Shown here one piece after another: positions 47,835 to 56,214 of a DNA stretch of 64,000 bases. This DNA is from Tetramitus jugosus. Its lineage: Eukaryota; Heterolobosea; Eutetramitea; Acrasida; Vahlkampfiidae. The notes under the pieces are model-generated. The model saw nothing but the letters and a program-made list of their open reading frames with translations, was not told the DNA's origin and ran no database searches. The position numbers were made by a program, and so were the translations under genes. Within the stretch, counting starts at the first letter, position 1, and every line of letters starts with the position of its first letter. Location of the stretch: contig OW569351.1 in assembly GCA_937625935.1 (NCBI GenBank), positions 558,001-622,000 on the forward strand. The letters run 5' to 3'.

Positions 47835-49574
47835 ATGAAGTTTTTTGGTACACTCAAGAGACAGCTCTCCCCAAGCAATGAAAGCCTCACCAATAATGGC
47901 ACGACAGCAAACAAGTACGACAGAGGAAGCAATGGCCTTAAGAGAAGCAAGAGTCACTTTGACAAGCAGTCTATTGTTGATATTGCTGATGATTGGATCA
48001 ATCATATCTCATTGAACACACCACGGTACTCCCAATACACTCGATCCCAATACAAGAGTTTGTCAATAAGTCATTTCAAGAACATGAATGATCTGAGAGT
48101 CACCGAATTTCCAATGATCAGTTCCTCTCCAGCCTCTTTTGCTTGCTCCCTCTCAGCAATCTCTCAACCTCTGGAAGTTTCCATCAACAACAAGTGCACC
48201 TCTACTCCAAGCACCACTACACTCGATGGGCATTGCAATGAAATGAATGAAATGGGAGAAGAGAAATTGTGGGACGAGGTGATAACGGATGAAGATGAAC
48301 TCTCTACAAGCACTGGTGTATTCATGGAAGACACTGAAAACTATTGTGGAACGAACACTGATGAGCTCTTTGATTCACGGACAACTAGCATGTACTGTTT
48401 CACACCACAGAGTCCTCAATCTGATGCAGAAAGAACCAACAGTCAACAAACGTCTGTCATTGAGCAAATGGCAACTTGTTGTATGATGCCTAATGATTCT
48501 GGATATGGAATGTTGAGAATGTTGATTGAACAACATGTTGGCGACACAGTGAGCATTAATTCTGTGAGAGATAAAACGAGAAACAATTGCACGCTGTTGC
48601 ACTTGGCTGCAAAGCACGACAATATTGAGTGCATGTCTTTCTTGATCAATAATCAAGAAGCAGATGTGAATGTTGATGATTGGTGTGGCAGTAGTCCACT
48701 GCACTATTCTGTTTCAGGAAACGCAAGAGATGCCACAATTCTTCTCTTGAGCAGCAAAGCAAATCTTAACAAGAAGGATCACTATGGCAGTTCCCCTCTT
48801 CAAATTGCTCTATACAATAATAATCTCGACATTATGAGAGATTTGATTCTTTGGGGAGCAGATGTTCATCTGAGAGGCAAAAGAGGTGATACTGTGCTCC
48901 ATCAAGCATGTAAGGGCGGCTTCTTGAAGCGTGTGAAGTTTCTGATTGAAAGCTGCAATGCCTCTATTCTCAGAATGAACACCAACAATGAGCATGCTTT
49001 GTTCTCTGCTTTGGCTTATCCATCAGTTCTACAATACTTGTGTGATCACATCGAAACAAGTCAACAGTTTGTTAAACTGATATCATCAACGAACACATAT
49101 GGAAAAACAGTGTTTCATGTTGCTGCTGAAAGAGGATACTTGGAGGGGTTACTAGTCCTCATAAGAGAGGTAAAGAAATGGGCAGACGAAGGAGAACAAG
49201 ATTTGATTGAACAAATACTAGTTCAACGACTAAATGAATATGAGAATGAGAAGGGTTTGACTCCATTGCATTTGGCAGTCTCACATGGGAGAGAAGAAGT
49301 CACCAAGTTTCTTGCAATGAGTCTTCAAGTTGATGTGAACAAAAAGTGTAGAGCACGCGGTGAATCTCCAATCCAGCTCGCTATTCGCAAGTGCAATAAA
49401 TCAATATGCGAGATATTGATTGACCATGGAAAGGTTGAAGTGGCCAAGAATGAACTTGTCGCTTTCCAACTGTTGGGAGTAGATCCACAGTTGAATGAGA
49501 TCAAGAAAAGACAATCCGTTGGTAGTGTAGCACTGACATCGATCAAAAAGAAAGCGAGCTCACTTTTCGTATAA
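47835..49574 (+). CDS. Ankyrin-repeat protein
   Basis: 579 residues. Residues 1-215 are Ser/Thr-rich without a domain. Ankyrin repeats run from about 250 to 550: CTLLHLAAKHDNIECMSFLI, WCGSSPLHYSVSGNARDATI, HYGSSPLQIALYNNNLDIMR, RGDTVLHQACKGGFLKRVKF, KTVFHVAAERGYLEGLLVL, LTPLHLAVSHGREEVTKFLA and ESPIQLAIRKCNKSICEILI. That gives about eight repeats, forming a protein-binding solenoid. The partner is unknown. The start ATG (MKFFGTLKRQL) is preceded by stops in frame. Confidence 0.85.
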   Translation: MKFFGTLKRQLSPSNESLTNNGTTANKYDRGSNGLKRSKSHFDKQSIVDIADDWINHISLNTPRYSQYTRSQYKSLSISHFKNMNDLRVTEFPMISSSPASFACSLSAISQPLEVSINNKCTSTPSTTTLDGHCNEMNEMGEEKLWDEVITDEDELSTSTGVFMEDTENYCGTNTDELFDSRTTSMYCFTPQSPQSDAERTNSQQTSVIEQMATCCMMPNDSGYGMLRMLIEQHVGDTVSINSVRDKTRNNCTLLHLAAKHDNIECMSFLINNQEADVNVDDWCGSSPLHYSVSGNARDATILLLSSKANLNKKDHYGSSPLQIALYNNNLDIMRDLILWGADVHLRGKRGDTVLHQACKGGFLKRVKFLIESCNASILRMNTNNEHALFSALAYPSVLQYLCDHIETSQQFVKLISSTNTYGKTVFHVAAERGYLEGLLVLIREVKKWADEGEQDLIEQILVQRLNEYENEKGLTPLHLAVSHGREEVTKFLAMSLQVDVNKKCRARGESPIQLAIRKCNKSICEILIDHGKVEVAKNELVAFQLLGVDPQLNEIKKRQSVGSVALTSIKKKASSLFV

Positions 49575-49597
49575 ATATAGTTCATGTTTATATTCAA

Positions 49598-50893
49598 TTA
49601 TTCTTTGCCACAATGTGATTTGTGGTGAGTCCAATTATTCTTTTGACAATCAGTGCTGCAATACTCAATCGACTTGCATCGCCCACATCGCTTGAGAGTT
49701 TTGTGTCCTTCACCACACTCTGCACAAACACCAGCAGCTTTCCCTAATAAAATTACCTGCTTATCTGACTTGCCAAAGTATGCTCTCCAATACTTGTAAA
49801 CTTGTGTTGCTATCTTCATGAGTATGTCGTTTCCTTGAGCGGATAGTTTCATCGTACTCAGATGCATACACCATGTCACAAGTTGATCCAAGAAAATTGT
49901 TGTACCGATTGTGGCTTTGTCCAGGTAGTCCAAGTAGAGTTGTAATTTGTCGAATTGAATCATGTCTGGTGATTTCATATACAATGCAAAGTAGAGACTC
50001 TTCTCGAATTGCATTTGCCTCGTTAATCCAATAATCCAATGCTGTTCATCAACAATGGCCAGAGCTGAAGATACAAAACCATCTAGATCTACATCTCTAG
50101 TCTCTAGAGCTTCTTGATTTTTCTTTACTAATTCTTCCAATATTTCTTCTCTTGAAAGCATCATCTCATTATCCCTAAATTCTCTTGAAGTACAAGTGTT
50201 GCATTTCCAAGTTGACGTCGATGGATTTCTTATCGCTCTTCCATTCTTGCATTGAATACATTTCAATACTCGACTTAAGTCTGGAGAATTGCATCTGTCA
50301 CAGGCACACTTGTACAATCTCCGTGGCATGATGTACTCATCTCGGTTTTTGGCAGATTGAAACCGAATAGAGTCTGGAATATAGGAAGCACAGATTACTT
50401 CTCCTTTTTCAATGTTTCGTTGGGCAACAAAGACCAAATTTTGTTCTTCAGTTATGTGATACGCAACATTTGGTGAACAAGAGTGAGACGCTTTGGCTCC
50501 AATCCTAAACAAGGCAACATTACAGTCTCGAACTCCATAGCTGTTAATTCTACATATTGCAATGATTTTAGCAAGTGTAGTCTTATTACTCTTGAATGAA
50601 GCTGCTATCTCCTCTATTTCTTCTTCGACGCTACTGACGAGATCACTTGGAGCAAAACAGCTTTGTGCTTCAGATTGTATCTCTAACGAACAATTGTCAA
50701 AAGCGGAGCAGATGTTGGTCATGTATTGTTTCTCATCTTCAGATTCTTTCCAAAGAAAAAGTGGTCGGTCTGTAGCAACAGTAGTACCAAAAGGTATAAA
50801 TTTTGCAGCTGCGAGAGTCTCTCCATATCGTTCATTGTAGCTCAGCACAACATGCTCCATTTGCTCATCGATCCTTGTAGCTGCCATTTCCAT
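49598..50893 (-). CDS. SET-domain protein with C-terminal MYND finger (SMYD-like)
   Basis: 431 residues. SET motifs: ICRINSYGVRDCNVALFRIG, the signature SHSCSPNVAYHIT and VICASYIP. A post-SET cysteine cluster follows (YKCACDRCNSP, LKCIQCKNG, WKCNTCTS). The C-terminus is a MYND zinc finger: CAECGEGHKTLKRCGRC, then YCSTDCQKNNWTHHKSHC. In animal SMYD proteins the MYND finger is inserted inside the SET domain; here it is at the very end. The expected activity is lysine methylation of histone or non-histone proteins. The start is the first of two close ATGs (50893, 50887). Confidence 0.88.
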   Translation of the reverse strand: MEMAATRIDEQMEHVVLSYNERYGETLAAAKFIPFGTTVATDRPLFLWKESEDEKQYMTNICSAFDNCSLEIQSEAQSCFAPSDLVSSVEEEIEEIAASFKSNKTTLAKIIAICRINSYGVRDCNVALFRIGAKASHSCSPNVAYHITEEQNLVFVAQRNIEKGEVICASYIPDSIRFQSAKNRDEYIMPRRLYKCACDRCNSPDLSRVLKCIQCKNGRAIRNPSTSTWKCNTCTSREFRDNEMMLSREEILEELVKKNQEALETRDVDLDGFVSSALAIVDEQHWIIGLTRQMQFEKSLYFALYMKSPDMIQFDKLQLYLDYLDKATIGTTIFLDQLVTWCMHLSTMKLSAQGNDILMKIATQVYKYWRAYFGKSDKQVILLGKAAGVCAECGEGHKTLKRCGRCKSIEYCSTDCQKNNWTHHKSHCGKE

Positions 50894-51175
50894 AAGTTTC
50901 TGTGGTCTGTTGTTGAATGAGAGTGTACTTACTCATCGTAGGGAGCGATTCATCTCGAGATATCGTGCATTCCACCGTGTATTCGAAACGTGTCTTGATA
51001 AAACGTGTGCGAAAGTCCACCCGATTCGTGCGCGAAAAAAATCCGACGAACAAATATGGTTGTATTGTCCACCAATGAGTGGGCTAGTTCTTGGCCAAAG
51101 CGCCAAAGAACAGGCACACCGATGATCGACAGGCAGTAAGAAGCATATGAAGGCGATGTTTATTCACAATAAGAT

Positions 51176-52477
51176 TTACGCAAATACAAAATCGATATCT
51201 GTCCATCGCTTCAATTGTCTTGCCATTGTTAGTTTTTTCAAGAAAAGGATACTATCTGCTGAAGTATCATTCAAGGTGAAGACAATCGTATGGTGCTCAC
51301 CACAAGCAATTGCTAAGCGTTGAGATGAGTTTGGAGTAATTGGACATCCGAAAGAAGATCGAGCAACAGATCCATCTATCAGATCATCTTCATTCAACCC
51401 AGAGGAACTGAGGTTCAGTTCACCATCTTCATTTGTACCAGCTGAAAAGATCTCTTCACGTGTCACGACATGGATAGAATCACGTCCCATCACTACATCG
51501 ATCACTGGCGGTAAAGGCCGATTATTTGGCAATATGAATCGATATACTCCGCTGAAACCATCAATATTGACTTCATCACAGTATTTCTTCTTCTTTGTCG
51601 ATATTATGAACAGGTATACTTCATTGTCACACGTTACAATCACACTCGCATCACATTTACATCGAACTAACTTTGCTCGTTTCTCTCCTAAAGCTGTTAC
51701 AAGCCTAAAGCCATCAAACGTTCCACAATTGGAAGGCTGTGCCAATTTTGAAGAATTTTCTCCACCACTAAAAACTCGACCCATATTGGTCAATAACATA
51801 CAATGAAAACTTCCTGCACTCAATCGAACGATATACTCTCCATGCATTAGATCATTGAATGGTAGTAGGACTCTGGATGCTGAAAGACGATTGCTATTAA
51901 GCCAATTCTGACCCGAGACAAATACATACTTGTTGTTGCACACAAATGTCGTAAATGAATAAGAACATGCTATATGAGTCACACTCAAGTCGTCATCAAC
52001 ACTATCAGAGAGACGGAAAGGCGGCAATAATTGTACGTCCCTGTAATCTGTCGGTTCTGTCAATCCCAATTGATAATACGTGTTAGATCCAACACCATAC
52101 ACACTTTTACCCTGATCTGAAACAAAGAAGGATCTGAGGGCGCCACATGAGATCCATTCGATCTTCTTGTTTTCGATGAGACTTCTGACACGCTGAAATT
52201 TGTGATGATGCCTTTCACTATTATTGTTGGATGCTTGTTGGTCATCAATGGCAATCTGTTGTGACACGGGTGTGACACCTGTTTGACCCTTGGTTTCAGC
52301 TCCTGAAGCAAACACTTGACCATCCTTTGTCAAAATAGTTGTAAAAGTGTAACCACAGTCAATTTGACGGATGGAAAAAGGGAAAAAGGTTGTAATCATT
52401 TGTTTAACACTGTGTGCGCCCGAAGAGACGCCACATTGAAGCTCACCATTTCGTCCAACAACTCCGATCAAGCTCAT
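51176..52477 (-). CDS. RCC1-repeat protein
   Basis: 433 residues forming a seven-bladed RCC1-like propeller. Typical repeat pieces: DCGYTFTTILTKDGQVFASG, SCGALRSFFVSDQGKSVYGV then GSNTYYQLGL, SAGSFHCMLLTNMGRVFSGG and ACGEHHTIVFTLND. The protein is close to the length of a single propeller and has no additional domain. RCC1 itself is the Ran exchange factor, but most single-propeller members bind other partners, so Ran activity is not claimed. Its ATG lies 25 bp from the left end of the Fanzor element, so its promoter must overlap or lie within that element. Confidence 0.85.
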   Translation of the reverse strand: MSLIGVVGRNGELQCGVSSGAHSVKQMITTFFPFSIRQIDCGYTFTTILTKDGQVFASGAETKGQTGVTPVSQQIAIDDQQASNNNSERHHHKFQRVRSLIENKKIEWISCGALRSFFVSDQGKSVYGVGSNTYYQLGLTEPTDYRDVQLLPPFRLSDSVDDDLSVTHIACSYSFTTFVCNNKYVFVSGQNWLNSNRLSASRVLLPFNDLMHGEYIVRLSAGSFHCMLLTNMGRVFSGGENSSKLAQPSNCGTFDGFRLVTALGEKRAKLVRCKCDASVIVTCDNEVYLFIISTKKKKYCDEVNIDGFSGVYRFILPNNRPLPPVIDVVMGRDSIHVVTREEIFSAGTNEDGELNLSSSGLNEDDLIDGSVARSSFGCPITPNSSQRLAIACGEHHTIVFTLNDTSADSILFLKKLTMARQLKRWTDIDFVFA

Positions 52478-52502
52478 GGGTGTGATTCAGTTTTGTTTTT
52501 TT

Positions 52503-52518
52503 TTAAGGATGTAGTTCG
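52503..52518 (+). repeat. Left terminal inverted repeat
   Basis: TTAAGGATGTAGTTCG, the exact reverse complement of 56167-56182. It lies 25 bp upstream of the RCC1 gene's start codon. Confidence 0.75.
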
Positions 52519-52599
52519 TTGGACCTCAACGTATAAATAGAACTCTACCTATAAATTTTTTTGGGCACGACACCCAATCACAAACACAAACTTACGATC

Positions 52600-52770
52600 A
52601 TGGTTGCCACATCTCATCAATGGTTCTGTTCCGGCTGTGGTTCCGTCTCAGCCAAGAGTATTATAATGAATACTGCCTCATGGTTCTGCCCAGGATGCGG
52701 TCAAGTACTGGTTGATTCAACAAGCAATCAAAACAGGCACAAAAAATTTCCTTTGCAATTTGCACGGTAA
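52600..52770 (+). CDS. Small zinc-ribbon ORF inside the element
   Basis: 56 residues from ATG 52600. Two CxxC pairs sit in a repeated context, WFCSGCGSVS and WFCPGCGQVLVD, which would make one Zn-binding ribbon. A TATA-like TATAAATAG lies at 52532-52540 inside the left end, about 65 bp upstream. The frame ends without any other domain, and a GTAAGC at its end could be a splice donor, so it may be a first exon. No family was recognised; zinc ribbons of this kind occur in transposases and many other proteins. Confidence 0.4.
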   Translation: MVATSHQWFCSGCGSVSAKSIIMNTASWFCPGCGQVLVDSTSNQNRHKKFPLQFAR

Positions 52771-53058
52771 GCCTGACTTGCAAACGGCCAAACAGTGTGA
52801 GTACAAATTGTCCATATAAGACCTTATTGTTGATAGATTATTGACTATCGAAGATCGAAAATCCCGACACGTCAATACCAAATTCAACACATCTTCTACA
52901 CCAAGGAACGAACCAACTAGATACACAAATAAATCAATATGTATATCGGTTATTCTTACTTTTCTTTTGACTCCAAACTTTACCAATTGTTGGTGTTGGT
53001 TATGTCTTCTTTTGGCGCCTTTTCCTTGTTTTCCCATTTGTTCATTGATTTTTTTCAT
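52717..53058 (-). CDS. Small F-box ORF inside the element
   Basis: 113 residues from ATG 53058; the frame continues upstream to another ATG at 53172. After a basic start, DIHIDLFVYLVGSFLGVEDV then LNLVLTCRDFRSSI matches an F-box (hydrophobic helix, then the Leu-x-Cys-x-x-Phe-Arg turn). Nothing recognisable follows the F-box, so this is either a truncated gene or a fragment carried in the element. Its 3' end overlaps the zinc-ribbon ORF on the other strand. Confidence 0.4.
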   Translation of the reverse strand: MKKINEQMGKQGKGAKRRHNQHQQLVKFGVKRKVRITDIHIDLFVYLVGSFLGVEDVLNLVLTCRDFRSSIVNNLSTIRSYMDNLYSHCLAVCKSGLPCKLQRKFFVPVLIAC

Positions 53059-53175
53059 CACTTGCAAAAAACAGAAAACAAATACTCTGAAGGACATCGT
53101 GAATGCGAGTGACCTGATGATGAGTATGAGTTTTCTGATGTTTGTCAAATTCTGTCCTACTATTGATACCATTAG

Positions 53176-53823
53176 AGAGGTGTTGAATTGTCCGATAACT
53201 TGAGTATTCAGATCTCATTGATGACACTTGCTCTTCAAACATATCCTGATAACACTGACTATGTCAACAAGATTATTAATAACATTGCTAGTCAATTGAA
53301 TAGCACTGCACTTGCTTCAGATGAAATTGTAGAGATGTTGAAGCGATTGTTGTTGGTGCCACTCGAGTCATACAACAATGTGCTAACAGTTTTGAAGTTG
53401 GAGAAGTATGGTGATATTATTCATTCTCTTGGATATGAACAGAGAAAGTTTATTGCACTGAGCATTGTGAGATGCGCACTTGACAATGGACACAAGATTT
53501 CAACATTTGAACAAGTGAACAAACTGTTTGATTTGATTCGTCCACTGTTGAAGGATGAGGAAGACCAAACAACATTCTCACCTTCTGACGACTCACCAAT
53601 AGCTGCAACATTGCTCGAAGATTTCGAAGAAGAACAGAACTTGATTGCCAGATTGGTTCATTTGTTTGATAATAGCGATACTGATCAATTGTTTAAAGTT
53701 TTGGCCGCAGCCAGAAAGCACTTTGGTCAGGGTGGTGTCAAGAGAATTCAATACACATTGGTACCGCTTGTATTCTCCTACTTGAAACTTGCTCAGAGAA
53801 TCTACAATGCACACTGCAAATAG
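53176..53823 (+). pseudogene. VPS35: Internal fragment of the retromer gene VPS35
   Basis: About 215 codons in one frame (200 from ATG 53221). They match the middle of VPS35: MTLALQTYPDNTDYVNKI, SYNNVLTVLKLEKYGDIIHS, FEEEQNLIARLVHLFDNSDT, and the signature AARKHFGQGGVKRIQYTLVP then LVFSYLKLAQR. By recall this corresponds roughly to residues 440-635 of the human protein (about 796 residues). The N-terminal 55% and the last 20% are absent and there is no room for them nearby. The left edge follows CCATTAG, an intron-acceptor-like boundary. So this looks like one captured exon. The frame is unbroken, so it is either recent or still used; a product could compete within retromer, but that is speculation. 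Confidence 0.8.
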
Positions 53824-54179
53824 ACACCTCTTGTCGACTCTCCATCTTTTTTGATTGATTTGGTTGTTGTTGTTGTTGTTGATGTTCGTTGTGCGACTTG
53901 TGTTTTTCGTTGTTGTTGTTGTCGTGTCAGAGAGAAAGTTTTTCGTTGTCTTTCGTTTGGTTCAAGATTGGATAGATAGGTGGATATATTATAAAAAAAT
54001 ACAATAAATGTTGTATCAGTTTCCTCTAAGCTGCGGAATTGGTGCAGTTGTAAAAATTTCCGTTGAGACTGTCTTTACAACGACAACGGCCATCTACCTC
54101 GGTTTAAAAAGCGCTGTCTTTTTCGCTGTTTGATTCAACTCACACAACAAACACAACACACAACAAATACAATAACATT
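53824..54179 (+). promoter_or_regulatory. Fanzor gene upstream region
   Basis: About 355 bases between the VPS35 fragment and the Fanzor ATG. It holds a (GTT)n microsatellite at about 53863-53881, an AT-rich TATTATAAAAAAATAC at 53987-54002 that could act as TATA, and an A/C-rich leader before the ATG. Confidence 0.4.
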
Positions 54180-56093
54180 ATGCCACGAGGCGTGCCTAAG
54201 GACGGCAAGAGAAAGAGAAAGAGAGAGACTGTCAAAAAGAATGAATACTCATCACATTACGTGGTCAAGGTCGGTCTGAAGTCTCTGTTGTTGCATCATC
54301 CAACTCTGTTACCAATCATACAGACTCAAGCTCTGGAGATTACAAGGATTGCTCTTCGACTCACAAGATTTATAAACATATTCGTTTTGAGGCACTTGGA
54401 GTCTGACTATCAAATCCCTTTATTAGATCAAGTGTTTCTTCAAAGATTAGGTTCTGTGTTGTTTGGACGCAATTCAAAACCAAGAGACAATAACTTAAGT
54501 CTCATCAACGAGTCTGTCAACATGGACGATGTAGTAGTCAAACTCAGAAAGATTTATCAGAGTTTTGCCACGTCCATCAATTATGTTGCCAGGTCTCTCA
54601 ATGTCAACATCTCCAACATGCTCAAGTTCACATTGGAACCAAGACTGAGGAAGTATCTGAGGGTCAGAATGAATCAACTACACAGTGACTCATCTATTCC
54701 AAAGTCAGAACAAAGAAGGGTTGTTGAATACATTATCAGAAGGTTGACATTTAGCACTCCTGTCCACGATTTTATCAAATTGCCTCCAAAAGAGTTGATA
54801 GAGACGATTCCTGTGTTGATCCGAGAGGTTCGAACACTTGTTGATGCTAAAACTGATGAAGTAATTGATGAATCATTTGTGAAGAACAACACCAATAACA
54901 TGCTGAAGTTTTACTGGCATGTTCAACAATTTCTGATCAACAATGATATGAAATCGTTTGCACTACTTCCTTTGTCTCATTTCAAGTGCAGGTGTATGGA
55001 GATTGGCACAAAGGAATTAGTTGATATGCTTAAACAGAAGAAACAAGGAAGACAAAAGAAGGGCGAGGAGTCAACTGAATTGAAGTGTAATCTCAAGTGT
55101 TTGAATGTTGGAACAAAGAAGATTCAAATCGACTCTATCAGAACTGACGGTATTCAGGCCTCTGTTGTTCTCAGACATCAACTCATTGGCAATCACAAGA
55201 ACAATAAGGCAAAGGAATCCAAGGGCCAGAAAGAAGCAAAGAAGAGAAAGAAAGAAACAAGTATGAACGAAGGTGCTGAATATTTGGTTGGGATTGACCC
55301 GGGTATTGTTACGTTGGTGAGTTGTGCAGATTCAGATGGCAAGAAGTGGGAGTTTTCTAACAAAACATATAGACATCTGTCCCACCATTCAAAAAACTCC
55401 AAGCGATTGCTGAAATACAAAGCAGAATGGAACGAAATGAATGAGAAGAACTTGGATGAACTCCAAAACTCAATCAAACAGGCCGGTGTACCAACAAGTG
55501 GTCTGTTCCTTGAACACATCAATTCTGTGTTGAAAGTCGAGGATGATTTGTTGAATTTTTATTGCACCCCAAAGGTGAAGAGACTGAATTGGGATAGCTA
55601 TATAATGAGAGATAAGACGATTGCCAATGTTATGAATGACTTTCGAAAGAGAGCAAATGGAAGAAGCATGTTAATTGGGATGGGCAATGCTGGTTTTGGT
55701 CATTGTTACAAAGGACATGCTCCAACACCAAAAGGAAAGCTATTGAAAAAGTTGAATGAGCACTTCAAAGTGAAAATGATCGACGAGTTCATGACAAGTC
55801 AGAAATGTCATCATTGCCATTCTCACATGAAGCCAGTCAAGCATAAGAGAATAGACAAGAATGGAACGTTGAATGTCTCTGTCGTCCGAGGAGTTAAACA
55901 GTGTGCAACCACTAAATGTTTAGTGACTCACAACAGAGACATCAATGCGGCCAAGAACATGCTCCATCTACTGAGAACAGAAATGGATGGACAGTCACGT
56001 CCCGATGCCTTCAAGAGGAAGAAAAAGGTCGCAAAAGAATTAATCAAAATGGTGGAACACCTCCAAGGCTCACTCCATCAAGCTGCTATGTAA
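54180..56093 (+). CDS. Fanzor RNA-guided endonuclease (TnpB-like)
   Basis: 637 residues. Basic N-terminus with a likely NLS (GKRKRKRE). The RuvC core shows D373 in LVGIDPGIVTL (RuvC-I), FMTSQKCHHCH with C543/C546 and C575/C580 forming the zinc finger, and D587 in THNRDINAAKNML (RuvC-III). The usual RuvC-II Glu context is replaced by GMGNAGFGHC. The acidic residue in KMIDEFMTSQKC may serve instead, in line with the rearranged catalytic site reported for Fanzors (inference). Known Fanzors, including one from N. lovaniensis, are RNA-guided DNA nucleases using an omega-RNA read from the 3' end of their own locus. The ORF is intact and intronless. Its stop lies 73 bp from the right repeat. Confidence 0.92.
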   Translation: MPRGVPKDGKRKRKRETVKKNEYSSHYVVKVGLKSLLLHHPTLLPIIQTQALEITRIALRLTRFINIFVLRHLESDYQIPLLDQVFLQRLGSVLFGRNSKPRDNNLSLINESVNMDDVVVKLRKIYQSFATSINYVARSLNVNISNMLKFTLEPRLRKYLRVRMNQLHSDSSIPKSEQRRVVEYIIRRLTFSTPVHDFIKLPPKELIETIPVLIREVRTLVDAKTDEVIDESFVKNNTNNMLKFYWHVQQFLINNDMKSFALLPLSHFKCRCMEIGTKELVDMLKQKKQGRQKKGEESTELKCNLKCLNVGTKKIQIDSIRTDGIQASVVLRHQLIGNHKNNKAKESKGQKEAKKRKKETSMNEGAEYLVGIDPGIVTLVSCADSDGKKWEFSNKTYRHLSHHSKNSKRLLKYKAEWNEMNEKNLDELQNSIKQAGVPTSGLFLEHINSVLKVEDDLLNFYCTPKVKRLNWDSYIMRDKTIANVMNDFRKRANGRSMLIGMGNAGFGHCYKGHAPTPKGKLLKKLNEHFKVKMIDEFMTSQKCHHCHSHMKPVKHKRIDKNGTLNVSVVRGVKQCATTKCLVTHNRDINAAKNMLHLLRTEMDGQSRPDAFKRKKKVAKELIKMVEHLQGSLHQAAM

Positions 56094-56166
56094 GTCCCGA
56101 TTATGTAGGAGCGTTAAGGTGTCTTCTCGGGAAATCATAATTTTTTTATTATGGGTTTTATTTCAC
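56094..56166 (+). ncRNA. Candidate omega-RNA (fRNA) scaffold 3' of Fanzor
   Basis: The 73 bases between the Fanzor stop codon and the right repeat can form two hairpins: TCCCGA (56095-56100) with TCGGGA (56127-56132), and CATAAT (56136-56141) with ATTATG (56148-56153) around a T6 loop. In known Fanzor systems the guide scaffold overlaps the ORF end and the 3' end of the element, with the guide read from flanking DNA. Structure and place fit; expression is not shown. Confidence 0.35.
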
Positions 56167-56182
56167 CGAACTACATCCTTAA
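56167..56182 (-). repeat. Right terminal inverted repeat
   Basis: Exact reverse complement of 52503-52518, ending in TTAA. A guide encoded beyond the right end, if used, would begin in the bases after 56182 (GGTGTGATGTG). Confidence 0.75.
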
Positions 56183-56214
56183 GGTGTGATGTGTTCATTT
56201 TATCGGCTTTGTAG

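Larger units (their letters stand above)
52503..56182 (+). mobile_element. Fanzor-bearing mobile element with TTAA-flanked inverted repeats
   Basis: Perfect 16-bp inverted repeats at 52503-52518 and 56167-56182 enclose 3.68 kb. The repeat begins TTAA followed by GGATGTAGTTCG. If TTAA is a target-site duplication, the element proper is 52507-56178. It carries a zinc-ribbon ORF, an F-box ORF, a VPS35 fragment and a Fanzor nuclease. No transposase is visible, so it would be non-autonomous or a Fanzor-only element mobilised in trans. Fanzors are known to ride on many eukaryotic transposon types. TTAA ends recall piggyBac and some Sola elements, but nothing else ties it to them. Confidence 0.7.

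Noticed and set aside
47393..47881. 162-codon + frame upstream of the ankyrin gene
   Set aside because: Starts at a non-ATG codon, overlaps the ankyrin start in another frame, and shows no motif.
52600..53823. Zinc-ribbon ORF and VPS35 fragment as exons of one gene
   Set aside because: The GTAAGC donor leaves phase 1, while the acceptor at CCATTAG needs phase 0; joining them gives a stop at once.
53860..53885. (GTT)n and other trinucleotide arrays considered as CRISPR-like repeats
   Set aside because: They are simple microsatellites without unique spacers; the same arrays occur throughout coding DNA here.
54080..54120. 5S rRNA-like CGGCCATCTACCTCGG
   Set aside because: Only the first dozen bases resemble a 5S start; no internal control region or length match follows.
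54180..56093. Giant-virus or bacterial IS607 origin of the Fanzor copy in situ
   Set aside because: No serine recombinase TnpA or viral gene is nearby, and base composition matches the neighbours; nothing here shows a recent viral or bacterial transfer.
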